DNA from: Eubacteriales bacterium | GTDB lineage: Bacteria > Bacillota > Clostridia > Tissierellales > GPF-1 | DNA length: 64,000 bases | NCBI GenBank assembly: GCA_030625815.1 | Contig: DAOUQF010000001.1 | Coordinates: 62,001 to 126,000 of the forward strand | Direction of reading: 5' to 3' | Shown here: positions 26,253-34,578 of the stretch, in pieces | Position numbering within the stretch: position 1 is the stretch's first letter | How the letters are laid out: each line of letters begins with the position of its first letter | Program-made: the position numbers and the translations under genes | The notes under the pieces: model-generated | The model's database searches: none | What the model saw: only the letters and a program-made list of their open reading frames with translations | Told to the model about the DNA's origin: nothing

Positions 26253-26698
26253 CATTGATCATAAACGGGAATCGTTTTTCGGTGTCTGCGGCCCCCGATG
26301 AAGTGCTGTTGGACACGCTTCGAAAACTTGGCTACAAGAGTGTGAAAAGAGGGTGCGACAGCACAAGCTGTGGCATCTGTAATATCCATGTGGACGGCAA
26401 GCTGGTGCCTTCATGCGCGTTCCTGACAGTTCGTGCGGATCAAAAGGAAATCACAACCCTTGAAGGCGTGCAGGATAAAGCCAAGGAGATTGCGGCATAC
26501 GTCACAGCGGAAGGGGCGGAACAATGCGGGTTTTGTTCGCCGGGAAATTTGATGACCCTGATTTCGCTGTTCAATGAAAACGAGAATCCGACAATGGAAG
26601 AAGTGAAGCATTACTTGGCGGGCAACTTGTGCAGATGTTCAGGCTATGAAGGCCAGCATCGGGGAATTGCCAAGTATCTGGAGGTGAAGAAAGCATGA
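26243..26698 (+). CDS. Molybdenum hydroxylase 2Fe-2S subunit (set 2)
   Basis: A 151-residue protein with both [2Fe-2S] sites: CDSTSCGICNIHVDG...C in the ferredoxin-like half, and CGFCSPGNLM ... CRCSGYEG in the helical half. The first motif reads C-x4-SCGIC where set 1 has GECGAC, a small but real difference between the two enzymes. Electron transfer role as in set 1. Overlaps both neighbours. Confidence 0.92.
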   Translation: MEVTLIINGNRFSVSAAPDEVLLDTLRKLGYKSVKRGCDSTSCGICNIHVDGKLVPSCAFLTVRADQKEITTLEGVQDKAKEIAAYVTAEGAEQCGFCSPGNLMTLISLFNENENPTMEEVKHYLAGNLCRCSGYEGQHRGIAKYLEVKKA

Positions 26699-28983
26699 GT
26701 GTGAAAAAATCGATACCCAAGGTAGACGGGTTGGGATTGATGCTCGGCAAACCGGCCTATACAGATGACCTGGCGCCAAGAGACGCCTTGATTGTTAAGG
26801 TGCTTAGAAGTCCCTACGCCCATGCGGAGATCACTTCGATCGACGTCGGTTTGGCCAAGGATATTCCTGAAATCAAATGTGCGCTGACCCATGAAAACGT
26901 GCCAGATCGGGTATTTACAAGGGCGGGGCAGGGCTACCCGGAACCGTCTCCCTATGACGCGCGCATATTGGATAAAACGCTTCGATACATTGGCGACGCT
27001 GTGGCGATTGTCGCGGGAATCACAGAAAACGCAGTGGATTTGGCCATTTCAAAAATCAAGGTCGAATACAAAGTGCTTCCGGCGGTCATCAATTTTGAGA
27101 ATGCGTTGGATTCCAATGTATTGGTGCATGCCCAAGGCGACAGTTCGAGCATGTTTCCAATTGGACATGACCCAAGCAGGAATCTGGCCGCGCAGTACAG
27201 CATGCAGATTGGCGATATGGAAGAAACCCTGAAGAATTGTGATGTTGTTCATCGCTCGACTTTCTACACCCAGGCTCAAGCCCATGCGATGACAGAACCC
27301 CATGCCGCAGTGGCCTACTACGATTTTCAAGGCAGATTAACGATTATTTCGTCCACCCAAACGCCTTTTCATGTCCGTAGAATCTTGGCGAAGAATCTCG
27401 ACGTGCCGCTGTCTACCATACGGGTGATAAAACCCCGATTGGGCGGAGGGTACGGCGGCAAGCAGGCCATCCACGGCGAGTTCTTTGTCGCCCTTGTCAC
27501 ACAGGTGACAAAACAGCCCGCAAAGCTTGTTTATTCAAGGAAAGAGGTGTTTAGGTCCACGTATACAAGACACCAGATGCGGATTGACATTAAGGCAGGT
27601 GCCATGAAAGACGGCACCTTGAAAGCCATAGATGTCGATATCCTTTCAAACACGGGCGCATATGGAGAACATGCCTTGACGGTTTTGATGGTTGCAGGTT
27701 CAAAAACACTACCGCTGTACAATCATGTCGATGCTGTGGCGTTTCGGGGAGATGTGGTGTACACCAACCTGACCCCGGGCGGAGCTTTCAGGGGGTATGG
27801 TGCGGTTCAAGGAAACTTTGCCCTTGAATCCATGATGGATGAACTAGCCGGAATTCTAGAGATCGATCCAGTTGAATTCAGGCGGTTGAACATGATAAAA
27901 GAAGGGGAAACCTCAAAGATCTTTGAAGTTATGGGAGAGGGAACCGAGGGAACGGCAATGACGGTGGATTCGTGCAAACTGGACGAGTGCCTGGATTTGG
28001 CATTGAAAAATCTGGACTGGAAAAACAAGTATCCGCGTACAGTGGTGGATGAGAATCGCGTAAGGGGCGTTGGCTTTGCGATTGCCATGCAGGGATCCGG
28101 GATTCCGTATATCGATATGGCTTCTGCAATTCTTAAGCTCAACGACGATGGATTTTTCAATCTTCTTGTCGGCGCCACTGACCTGGGAACGGGTTCCGAC
28201 ACCATACTCGTGCAGATTGCCGCCGAAACCCTTGGCGTGTCTGTTGACAAGATTATCGTCTATTCTTCGGATACCGACCTGACGCCGTTTGACACCGGAG
28301 CCTATGCGTCAAGCACGACGTATGTATCGGGTCATGGGGTCAGGATTGCGGCAGAACGTATGAAAGAGGCGATCGTCGACAAGGCCAACCGGTTTTTTGG
28401 CGTGGATAATGCCACTTTTGACGGCAAGAACATCGTTGCGGGGGATCAGACCATTTCTCTTGATGAGTTCTCTACATCGTTATATTATTCAGAACAGCAG
28501 GAACAACTTGTATCGCACGGGTCATACGTTGGGAAAAAGTCACCGCCGCCATATATGGCAGGGGCCTGCGAAGTGGAAGTCGACAAGCGAACCGGAAGAA
28601 TAAAAGTGATTGAGTATTTCGCTGCCGTGGACTGCGGTACGCCAATCAATCCGAATCTTGCACGAATTCAAGTGGAGGGAGCGCTACTTCAAGGCATAGG
28701 CATGACACTATATGAAGAAGTGAAATACACCGAAGATGGACATTTGTTCAATGATTCTTTTCTTCGGTATAAAGTCCCCACACGCATGGAGGTAGGCCCG
28801 ATGCATGTCACATTTGTTGACAGCTATGAACCGAGCGGACCGTACGGTGCGAAGTCTGTGGGAGAAATCGGAATTGACACACCGCCTGCGGCGATTGCCA
28901 ATGCAATCTATAATGCGACGGGCGTTCGACTAAGAGCTCTTCCAATTACCAGTGAATCTTTGTGGCGTGAATTGAACAAATAA
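26695..28983 (+). CDS. Molybdenum hydroxylase large subunit, XdhD-like (set 2)
   Basis: A 762-residue molybdopterin subunit, full length for the family. The N-terminal domain begins SIPKVDGLGLMLGKPAYTDD, as in selenium-linked XdhD proteins. Molybdopterin contacts: GGGYGGKQ, GAFRGYGAVQ and a long GTGSDTI segment; the catalytic Glu is in GPYGAKSVGEIG (about residue 720). It closes the operon and is followed by a terminator. Whether the terminal ligand is sulfur or selenium cannot be read from this sequence. It likely acts on hypoxanthine, xanthine or a related ring. Confidence 0.9.
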   Translation: MSVKKSIPKVDGLGLMLGKPAYTDDLAPRDALIVKVLRSPYAHAEITSIDVGLAKDIPEIKCALTHENVPDRVFTRAGQGYPEPSPYDARILDKTLRYIGDAVAIVAGITENAVDLAISKIKVEYKVLPAVINFENALDSNVLVHAQGDSSSMFPIGHDPSRNLAAQYSMQIGDMEETLKNCDVVHRSTFYTQAQAHAMTEPHAAVAYYDFQGRLTIISSTQTPFHVRRILAKNLDVPLSTIRVIKPRLGGGYGGKQAIHGEFFVALVTQVTKQPAKLVYSRKEVFRSTYTRHQMRIDIKAGAMKDGTLKAIDVDILSNTGAYGEHALTVLMVAGSKTLPLYNHVDAVAFRGDVVYTNLTPGGAFRGYGAVQGNFALESMMDELAGILEIDPVEFRRLNMIKEGETSKIFEVMGEGTEGTAMTVDSCKLDECLDLALKNLDWKNKYPRTVVDENRVRGVGFAIAMQGSGIPYIDMASAILKLNDDGFFNLLVGATDLGTGSDTILVQIAAETLGVSVDKIIVYSSDTDLTPFDTGAYASSTTYVSGHGVRIAAERMKEAIVDKANRFFGVDNATFDGKNIVAGDQTISLDEFSTSLYYSEQQEQLVSHGSYVGKKSPPPYMAGACEVEVDKRTGRIKVIEYFAAVDCGTPINPNLARIQVEGALLQGIGMTLYEEVKYTEDGHLFNDSFLRYKVPTRMEVGPMHVTFVDSYEPSGPYGAKSVGEIGIDTPPAAIANAIYNATGVRLRALPITSESLWRELNK

Positions 28984-28989
28984 GGTTGA

Positions 28990-29027
28990 GCACCCATTGT
29001 CCGGAAAATGGACGATGGGTGTTTTTA
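28990..29027 (+). terminator. Terminator of the purine-type operon
   Basis: CACCCATTGTCC / GGACGATGGGTG pairs around a short loop, followed by TTTTTATT. Confidence 0.85.
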
Positions 29028-29064
29028 TTTGATGCATTGCAAAGATGATTGAAAGATGATTGAT

Positions 29065-29325
29065 TGAAACAAGAAGGGAATTCTTGCAGGTTTCCGGAGA
29101 TCTTGCGGCATTTGCTTGAGGCTCTTGGATTTTTAGGTTCTGAGAGATACATAAGTTTTTTGATTTGGAATTTGGCTGGGCAAAAGGAGAGTTGACGGGA
29201 TGGGGAGGGCGGATTCTGCAGATATCCTTTTTGGAATGTCTAAGGAATTTTACAGTCCGGATACGGATGAGACGTTTACGTATATGTTGAATAAAACATG
29301 GAGTAGATGCAAGGGCGGTCTGGAC
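29065..29325 (+). pseudogene. Decayed C-terminal fragment of a DUF2284 gene
   Basis: The stretch aligns without gaps over long runs with the C-terminal third of the DUF2284 gene at 7217-7894. One frame gives LRHLLEALGFLGSERY against LRYSLEALGFLVSEIY, then after a shift FDLEFGWAKGE against FDLELGWAKNT, and later GMSKEF...DETFTYMLN against LMSKERIDETMILNEL. Frame changes and stops break it and no start or ribosome site remains. It is a relic of a paralogue, probably left when this junction was rearranged. Confidence 0.75.
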
Positions 29326-29355
29326 GGAAGGCGCGCTTGATGCGAATAAAACAAT

Positions 29356-29383
29356 TTGACAAAGTCAACTAAATTGATATAAT
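29356..29383 (+). promoter_or_regulatory. Promoter with overlapping palindrome ahead of the MarR-GNAT gene
   Basis: TTGACA, 16 bases, TATAAT. The -35 box is part of the inverted repeat TTGAC-AAA-GTCAA (29356-29368), a plausible autoregulatory site for the MarR-type domain encoded downstream. Confidence 0.7.
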
Positions 29384-29407
29384 CGATTGTATACTGGGGG
29401 TGTCTGT

Positions 29408-30346
29408 ATGAGTCGAAAGTTGTCGATTGTGGAAGAAATACGAGCGTTCAATCGGGAGTACACGAATTTGATTGGTTTAATGAATCGGTATTTGCTTCAA
29501 TCGGAATTTACTTTGCATGAAGTTCGCATCTTGTTTGAGATTCGGGAAACATCGAAGTGTACATCAAAAATCTTGAAATCGAAACTGGATATTGATGGAG
29601 GATATTTAAGCCGCGTTTTAAAAAAACTTGAGATGATGGGATTGATGGATAGGGCGTTGTCATCAGAAGATATGCGGGTCAATGTTCTCATGTTAACCAA
29701 TAATGGGTTATCAGAATTGAAAGTCCTTGAAACATTAGCAAATGAGCAGATCGAAGAATTGATCGAGCACTTAAGCGACGATGGAAAAACGGGGATGGTA
29801 AAATCGATGAAAGAGATTGTAGGCAAAATGAATGAATCGACAAACAAACAGGAATCTTTGAAGGGTTTTTCAATACGGGAAGAGCTGAGGCCGGGAGATT
29901 TGGGTTATCTGGCGTACTTGCACGCGAAGATCTATCACGAGGAATGCGGATATGATTTGGAATTTGAAGGGTATGTGTGCAAAACATTTTCAGAATTCAC
30001 GGAACGCTACTCGACGGAAAGAGATCGGTTTTTTATTGCGGAAAAGGATGGAAAAATGATCGGTAATATTGCTATTCTTGGTCATACGGACGAGGAAGCG
30101 CAATTGAGATGGTTCATCATTGCTCCGAAGTATCGCGGTGTGGGATTGGGTCAAAAACTTTTTCAAAAGGCGATGGAATTTTGCCGTGAGAAGGGATATG
30201 AAAAAGTCTGGCTGCTGACAACATCCGACCAAGAAAAAGCGACTGCCATGTATACGAGGGAAGGATTTGAACTGGTTTCTGAGGCGCAGATCAGTGTTTG
30301 GGGCCGGGAATTTGTTGATCGGAAATATGAACTCAATATGAGATAA
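29408..30346 (+). CDS. MarR-type DNA-binding domain fused to GNAT acetyltransferase
   Basis: A 312-residue fusion. ATG 29408 lies 5 bases after ACTGGGGGTG. Residues about 1-145 form a MarR winged helix (TLHEVRILFEIRE, DIDGGYLSRVLKKLEMMGL, the wing with SSEDMRVNVLMLTNNG). Residues about 158-312 form a GNAT domain with the acetyl-CoA loop APKYRGVGLGQKLFQKAME and the late strand VWLLTTSDQEKATAMYTREGF. Such fusions are a known family; the ligand and acetylation target are unknown. It is monocistronic with its own promoter. Confidence 0.88.
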   Translation: MSRKLSIVEEIRAFNREYTNLIGLMNRYLLQSEFTLHEVRILFEIRETSKCTSKILKSKLDIDGGYLSRVLKKLEMMGLMDRALSSEDMRVNVLMLTNNGLSELKVLETLANEQIEELIEHLSDDGKTGMVKSMKEIVGKMNESTNKQESLKGFSIREELRPGDLGYLAYLHAKIYHEECGYDLEFEGYVCKTFSEFTERYSTERDRFFIAEKDGKMIGNIAILGHTDEEAQLRWFIIAPKYRGVGLGQKLFQKAMEFCREKGYEKVWLLTTSDQEKATAMYTREGFELVSEAQISVWGREFVDRKYELNMR

Positions 30347-30420
30347 ATGTTAATTAAAGGCACTTGATCGTTGATGTTTCAGTATGATTATATGGTCAAG
30401 CTCAAGGAAACGAGGTTCAA

Positions 30421-30615
30421 ATGCAAAAGAAACAAAAACAGATTTCCATGGAAGTTAAACGGATGTTATTTGTTGCGATGGATGCTGCCGATTGGGAAGA
30501 AGCGGAAGACATCTTTGCGAATTGTTATGATTTATTGAATCGATATCATATGCGAGACCGGAGTGCGGTCGATACTGCAAGAGAGAATTGGAAATGGAAT
30601 CATTCAAGCAAATGA
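30421..30615 (+). CDS. Small acidic protein, unknown function
   Basis: A 64-residue ORF starting at ATG 30421 after AAGGAAACGAGG, a weak ribosome site. It is mostly helical and charged (VAMDAADWEEAEDIFANCYDL), with no membrane segment or metal motif. No family recognised. Composition is protein-like rather than random, which is the main reason to keep it. Confidence 0.45.
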   Translation: MQKKQKQISMEVKRMLFVAMDAADWEEAEDIFANCYDLLNRYHMRDRSAVDTARENWKWNHSSK

Positions 30616-30757
30616 AGCCGGTCGAGTAGATTTCGGGTACAATAGTATGAAAAATTGTGGTACAATGGATAAACATATAAAAAAACATCCATTAGGACAC
30701 TTGCCAGAGTGAATTTTGGCGAAGAATTATGCATTCAAATTATAGGAGACCCAAGAT

Positions 30758-30916
30758 ATGGCAAATAAAAACATGGAACGCATGAAAAAACTGATCGAAG
30801 AAAAGAAGAAGGTCAGTGCGCAACAAGGATATAAGAAAGTGGTAGAGGAAAAGCAATCCGTCGAAACGAGAAAGGCATTCCGAAACAAGAAGTCTGGCGG
30901 ACTATTTGACAGGTAG
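30758..30916 (+). CDS. Small highly basic protein
   Basis: A 52-residue lysine-rich protein (MANKNMERMKKLIEEKKK... ends KSGGLFDR) with TAGGAGA upstream of ATG 30758 and a strong terminator after it. It is likely a long helix with about 17 Lys/Arg. It could bind RNA or DNA, and it lies just before a DEAD-box helicase gene, but no family is recognised. Confidence 0.6.
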   Translation: MANKNMERMKKLIEEKKKVSAQQGYKKVVEEKQSVETRKAFRNKKSGGLFDR

Positions 30917-30932
30917 AGTAAAGGTAGGACTG

Positions 30933-30968
30933 AGAACCCAATGGCGTGTATGCGATTGGGTTCTTTTT
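30933..30968 (+). terminator. Terminator after the small basic protein
   Basis: AGAACCCAAT / ATTGGGTTCT perfect 10-bp stem followed by TTTT. Confidence 0.85.
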
Positions 30969-31043
30969 CGCTTTCGCATTGAGGCAATTCGCTTCAAAAA
31001 GTGTGATAAAATATAGGAAGTATTCATGAAGAGGGGACAAACA

Positions 31044-32357
31044 ATGCTATCAAAAAATTTGAACATAAATTCAGCTATCCTGAAAGCGGTAGAGGGGCAA
31101 AACTATAAAAAAGCAACACCCATTCAAGAAAAGGCAATTCCGATTGTACTAAGCGGTAGGGATTTACTTGGATGCGCACAAACCGGCACCGGCAAAACGG
31201 CTGCCTTTGCGATACCGATCTTGCATTTGCTTTCTAAAGAAAGTGCCGATCGAGAAGCCTATCATCCAATTCGGACTTTGGTTCTGGCACCGACTCGAGA
31301 ACTGGCTATTCAAATCGGGGAGAGCTTTAAAACCTATGGGCAGTATTTGGAGGTTCAAATCAGTGTTGTTTATGGCGGAGTGCCAATTAATCGCAATATC
31401 AAGGCATTGAAAAGAGAGCCGAGTATATTGGTTGCAACGCCAGGGCGGCTTCTGGACTTGATTGCAGAAGGGATGATCGACTTAGGCAGCATTGAGTTTT
31501 TGGTGCTTGACGAGGCGGACAGAATGCTTGACTTAGGCATGATTCAAGACGTGAAAGCCATTCTCGCTAGTTTGCCGGAAGTGAGACAAAACATGTTGTT
31601 TTCGGCAACGATGCCAAATGAAATTTCAAAGTTAGCTAATTCTTTTTTAAAGAATCCCGCGCGAGTGGAAGTAAAAGGAAAACCTTCAAGGAAAACTGGA
31701 ATCAAACAACAAGTCTACTATGTGGACGAACCAGATAAAACTGACTTGTTGCTTCATTTGCTTCAGGATCAATCCTTTAATTCAGTATTGGTTTTTGTAA
31801 GAACAAAGAAGAAAGCGGATCAGGTTCTTAAAATGATTCAAGCGGCGAATATAAGCGCTAGCACGATCCATGGAGATAAAAATCAAACAGAAAGACTAGA
31901 AGCTTTGTCGTTATTTAAGAATAAGGAAATACGGGTCTTGGGTGCGACGGATATTGCGGCGAGAGGGATTGATATCGAGAACCTATCCCATGTTGTAAAC
32001 ATGGATATACCGGCTGTTCCGGAAAACTATATTCACCGGATTGGACGAACGGGAAGAGCGGGAATGAGCGGCACGGCGATATCCTTTTGCAACAATCAAG
32101 AAATGCCTCGATTGAAAGCGATTGAAAAGCTTCAAGGCAAAGAAATGGCATGTGTGGAGAATCATCCTTATCTGCTGTTCAATATTGCAATCCAGCAAAG
32201 CCGGGAAAAATATCGAGAAAAGTCGAAGTCGAAAGGCAATCAAAAAAGAAAAAATGAGAAAGCGAATCATAAGCCTAGAAATTTCGGGAAATCCAGGGCC
32301 AAAAATCAGCAGACAAAGAAGCCCGGTGGCAGAGGAAAGAATACAGGAAACAGATGA
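31044..32357 (+). CDS. DEAD-box RNA helicase
   Basis: A 437-residue helicase starting at ATG 31044 behind GAGGGG. The Q motif (ATPIQEKAIP), Walker A AQTGTGKT, PTRELA, TPGRLLD, Walker B DEAD, SAT, TDIAARGID and HRIGRTGR are all present. The C terminus from about residue 385 is a Lys/Arg/Gly-rich tail typical of RhlE-like enzymes that bind structured RNA. It probably serves ribosome assembly or RNA turnover, especially in the cold. Confidence 0.95.
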   Translation: MLSKNLNINSAILKAVEGQNYKKATPIQEKAIPIVLSGRDLLGCAQTGTGKTAAFAIPILHLLSKESADREAYHPIRTLVLAPTRELAIQIGESFKTYGQYLEVQISVVYGGVPINRNIKALKREPSILVATPGRLLDLIAEGMIDLGSIEFLVLDEADRMLDLGMIQDVKAILASLPEVRQNMLFSATMPNEISKLANSFLKNPARVEVKGKPSRKTGIKQQVYYVDEPDKTDLLLHLLQDQSFNSVLVFVRTKKKADQVLKMIQAANISASTIHGDKNQTERLEALSLFKNKEIRVLGATDIAARGIDIENLSHVVNMDIPAVPENYIHRIGRTGRAGMSGTAISFCNNQEMPRLKAIEKLQGKEMACVENHPYLLFNIAIQQSREKYREKSKSKGNQKRKNEKANHKPRNFGKSRAKNQQTKKPGGRGKNTGNR

Positions 32358-32467
32358 ATGGAAAGAAAAGTTTCCTTTTGTAAGTGACTCGGCTACTTGA
32401 ATAGGCAGAAGTTGTGGTAAAATGAGAACAGAAGAAATCAAGCGTCAATAAATCGAGGAGGAAAACA

Positions 32468-32659
32468 ATGAAGTTGAATAGGCGAATGGAAATTGGGATT
32501 TGGTTATTGGCATTGTATTTCATTTTGCATCGATATGGAGGAGTCTCAGATCTGATTCAGGGTATGGTTCTTGGCATTGCTGCAGGATTTATATTATTGG
32601 GGTTATTGTCAGAGCGTACTTGGGCAAAAATAAAGGCGTGGAAATCATTTAAATCATAG
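32468..32659 (+). CDS. Small two-helix membrane protein
   Basis: A 63-residue protein with a strong site (CGAGGAGG) ahead of ATG 32468. It has two hydrophobic helices (IGIWLLALYFILHRY and LIQGMVLGIAAGFILLGLL) and a basic C terminus. No family recognised. It follows the helicase by about 110 bases and ends before a terminator, so it may be cotranscribed with it. Confidence 0.65.
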   Translation: MKLNRRMEIGIWLLALYFILHRYGGVSDLIQGMVLGIAAGFILLGLLSERTWAKIKAWKSFKS

Positions 32660-32706
32660 GAAATATAAATGGTGTGAAAAAAAAAGATGAAGTGATGAAG
32701 CGTATG

Positions 32707-32736
32707 AGGAGGAGCGATTCTCCTCTATTTTTATAG
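32707..32736 (+). terminator. Terminator after the small membrane protein
   Basis: GAGGAG / CTCCTC stem followed by TATTTTTAT. Confidence 0.65.
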
Positions 32737-32905
32737 CAACCAGATATTTAGCTGAATGAATGCAATAGAAAAATGGTTCCTATTGCATGTATCGAGGCAG
32801 TTGGCGATTGCTGTAATTGTAAAACCAGGCAAGCGGGTTGAGAATGGATGATTTTTCGATTAATTTTGGAAAGAGTAAAGAGCAAATCGGTGAGGGAGTG
32901 ATTTT

Positions 32906-34030
32906 ATGACGACCCAGTATAAATGCCATAAATGCGGATTAAAATACGAGCTTGATACCCCTGCATTTCGATGCGAGTGTGGCGGCCTGTTTGATCTGGA
33001 GAAACCAGAATTTGAATTTTCTAGAGATCATATCATCCAGGAAGAATGGAGCTTGTTTCGATATATTGAGGCACTGCCCTTTGAGCAAGGCAGTAAGGTT
33101 TGGAAAGAGATTTCCATGGGAGAAGGGGTAACGCCGATCCTCCCGCTTGACCCAGGAATGGCAGATGTATGGGTGAAATTGGATTATGCCATGCCGACTT
33201 TATCATTTAAAGACAGGGGCGCAGTCGTTTTAATTGCCAAAGCGAAAGAATTAGGGAGTAAGAAAGTCATTCAAGACAGCAGCGGGAATGCGGGAACTTC
33301 TATTGCAGCCTATGCGAGCAGAGCTGGGATTGAGTGTGAAATTTTTGTTCCTGAGGCAACCTCCGTTAAAAAAATCAAGCAAATTTCCGCTTATGGAGCA
33401 AAGGTTCATATCGTGAATGGGAGCAGAGAAGATACCGCTGAAGCGGCTTTGCGTGCGGCAGAGAAGGGCGATGCTTTTTATGCCAGTCATGTATATAATC
33501 CGTTTTTCTATGAAGGCACCAAGACCTTTGCATATGAAATATATGAGCAGTTAAAGGGCGCCATCCCGGACTCGGTCTTTCTTCCATTAGGCAATGGAAC
33601 CTTGGTTTTAGGGTGTTATTATGGATTCCGGGAATTGCATCATCTGAATCTAATAAAGAAAATGCCAAGAATCATTGCGGTTCAAGCTGAAACGTGCGCA
33701 CCAATTTATGAAGCCTTTATTAGGGGAGAGCAATCAATAAAAGAGGTTGTAAACACAGGCACATTGGCGGAAGGCATAGCAATTGCCAATCCTTTGCGAG
33801 GGAAGCAAGTTCTTGAAGCGATTCAAGCGACTGCAGGTGAAATTATCATCGCGCCAGAAAAGCAAATTTTGGATGCCAAAAAAGCGCTTGCTGGAAAAGG
33901 GTTTTATGTAGAAACGACTACAGCGGCAACCTTTGCAGGTTTTTATTCCGTCTATAAGAGTGAAAACCGTGAATCGTTTGGGAAAGTCCTGATTCCATTA
34001 TGTGGCGCTGGATTGAAAAATGAGGAGTAA
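32906..34030 (+). CDS. Threonine synthase-like PLP enzyme with zinc ribbon
   Basis: A 374-residue fold-type II PLP enzyme with an N-terminal zinc ribbon (CHKCGLKYEL...FRCECGG, residues about 7-27). The PLP lysine is in TLSFKDRGA (about 98), the substrate loop is SSGNAGTSIAAYASRAG, and the phosphate loop LGNGTLVLG lies near 231. It has the same architecture as the protein at 24364 but is not in an operon. Threonine synthase is the obvious name; absence of hom and thrB around it leaves specificity open. Confidence 0.8.
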   Translation: MTTQYKCHKCGLKYELDTPAFRCECGGLFDLEKPEFEFSRDHIIQEEWSLFRYIEALPFEQGSKVWKEISMGEGVTPILPLDPGMADVWVKLDYAMPTLSFKDRGAVVLIAKAKELGSKKVIQDSSGNAGTSIAAYASRAGIECEIFVPEATSVKKIKQISAYGAKVHIVNGSREDTAEAALRAAEKGDAFYASHVYNPFFYEGTKTFAYEIYEQLKGAIPDSVFLPLGNGTLVLGCYYGFRELHHLNLIKKMPRIIAVQAETCAPIYEAFIRGEQSIKEVVNTGTLAEGIAIANPLRGKQVLEAIQATAGEIIIAPEKQILDAKKALAGKGFYVETTTAATFAGFYSVYKSENRESFGKVLIPLCGAGLKNEE

Positions 34031-34053
34031 TTCCATTTCGAAAAGTGCTGATG

Positions 34054-34097
34054 AACCACCGATTCACCTGAATTTTGGGGAGAATTGGTGGTTTTTA
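34054..34097 (+). terminator. Terminator after the threonine synthase-like gene
   Basis: AACCACCGATTC / GAATTGGTGGTT, a 12-bp stem with one wobble pair, followed by TTTATTT. From here to 34303 I see no gene. Confidence 0.85.
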
Positions 34098-34303
34098 TTT
34101 GCGGGTTTGCGATGGCTTTTGGTGTTGAATTGAATTGTCAAATTTTACGTGTTTCATTCAATTTCCAGCGGGTAATCATTTAACGGAAACATAAACGAAA
34201 GCTAACGATTCGGGCATATGCTTATTAAAAAGGCAATAGATTCCAATTGCTAGTCGGAAGTTTAGTTGTATCTCGAAGAATCCAACAAAACTTTAGGATG
34301 TAA

Positions 34304-34385
34304 AAAGGCAAGCTTGTCGAAAGATAAGTGCGCAAAGTTGTGAGTCTAAAGTATCGAAAAGATGCAAGGATTGTCAGACTGCCAT
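34304..34385 (+). promoter_or_regulatory. c-di-GMP-I (GEMM) riboswitch
   Basis: The core fits GEMM-I: GGCAAG, a stem CTTGTC-GAAA-GATAAG with the GAAA tetraloop, the conserved GCGCAAAG, then GAGTCTAAAG leading into the second stem, closing with GACTGCC. The closing strand TGCC (34380-34383), which pairs with GGCA (34306-34309), is also the left arm of the terminator at 34376. Ligand binding should therefore block termination and switch the gene on. The gene controlled encodes a surface protein, a usual c-di-GMP target. Confidence 0.82.
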
Positions 34386-34412
34386 GTTCTATGGCGGTCT
34401 TTTGTTTTTTTT
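34376..34412 (+). terminator. Riboswitch-controlled terminator
   Basis: AGACTGCCAT / ATGGCGGTCT 10-bp stem with a 5-base loop and a long T tract. The left arm overlaps the 3' strand of riboswitch stem P1. Confidence 0.85.
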
Positions 34413-34578
34413 GAAAGGGGGGGATTGAATTCGAGCTTGAAATTTCCAGCGTCTCAGGGATAATTGGCAGCTTTACTGGCTGTTTGCACACGGAAGGAGG
34501 CGATGAACTTATAGAAACGACGTTGCGTAATATGATTTGTATGGCTATAGATTTAATCAGATGAAAGGAGAAAGAAAA
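34413..34578 (+). other. Long leader between the c-di-GMP terminator and the surface protein gene
   Basis: 166 untranslated bases. It contains GGAAGGAGG followed by ATGAACTTATAG, a three-codon frame with a perfect ribosome site, and a small CAGC/GCTG hairpin. I see no second riboswitch. It may be a relic or a translational control element. Confidence 0.35.

Noticed and set aside
12034-28983. In-frame UGA (selenocysteine) in the hydroxylases.
   Set aside because: All subunits read through as full-length normal frames without internal TGA; any selenium would be in the cofactor, not in the protein.
34160-34452. Repeated AATTTCCAGCG at 34160 and 34442 flanking the c-di-GMP riboswitch.
   Set aside because: An 11-base match without target-site features or a transposase is too short to call a mobile element.
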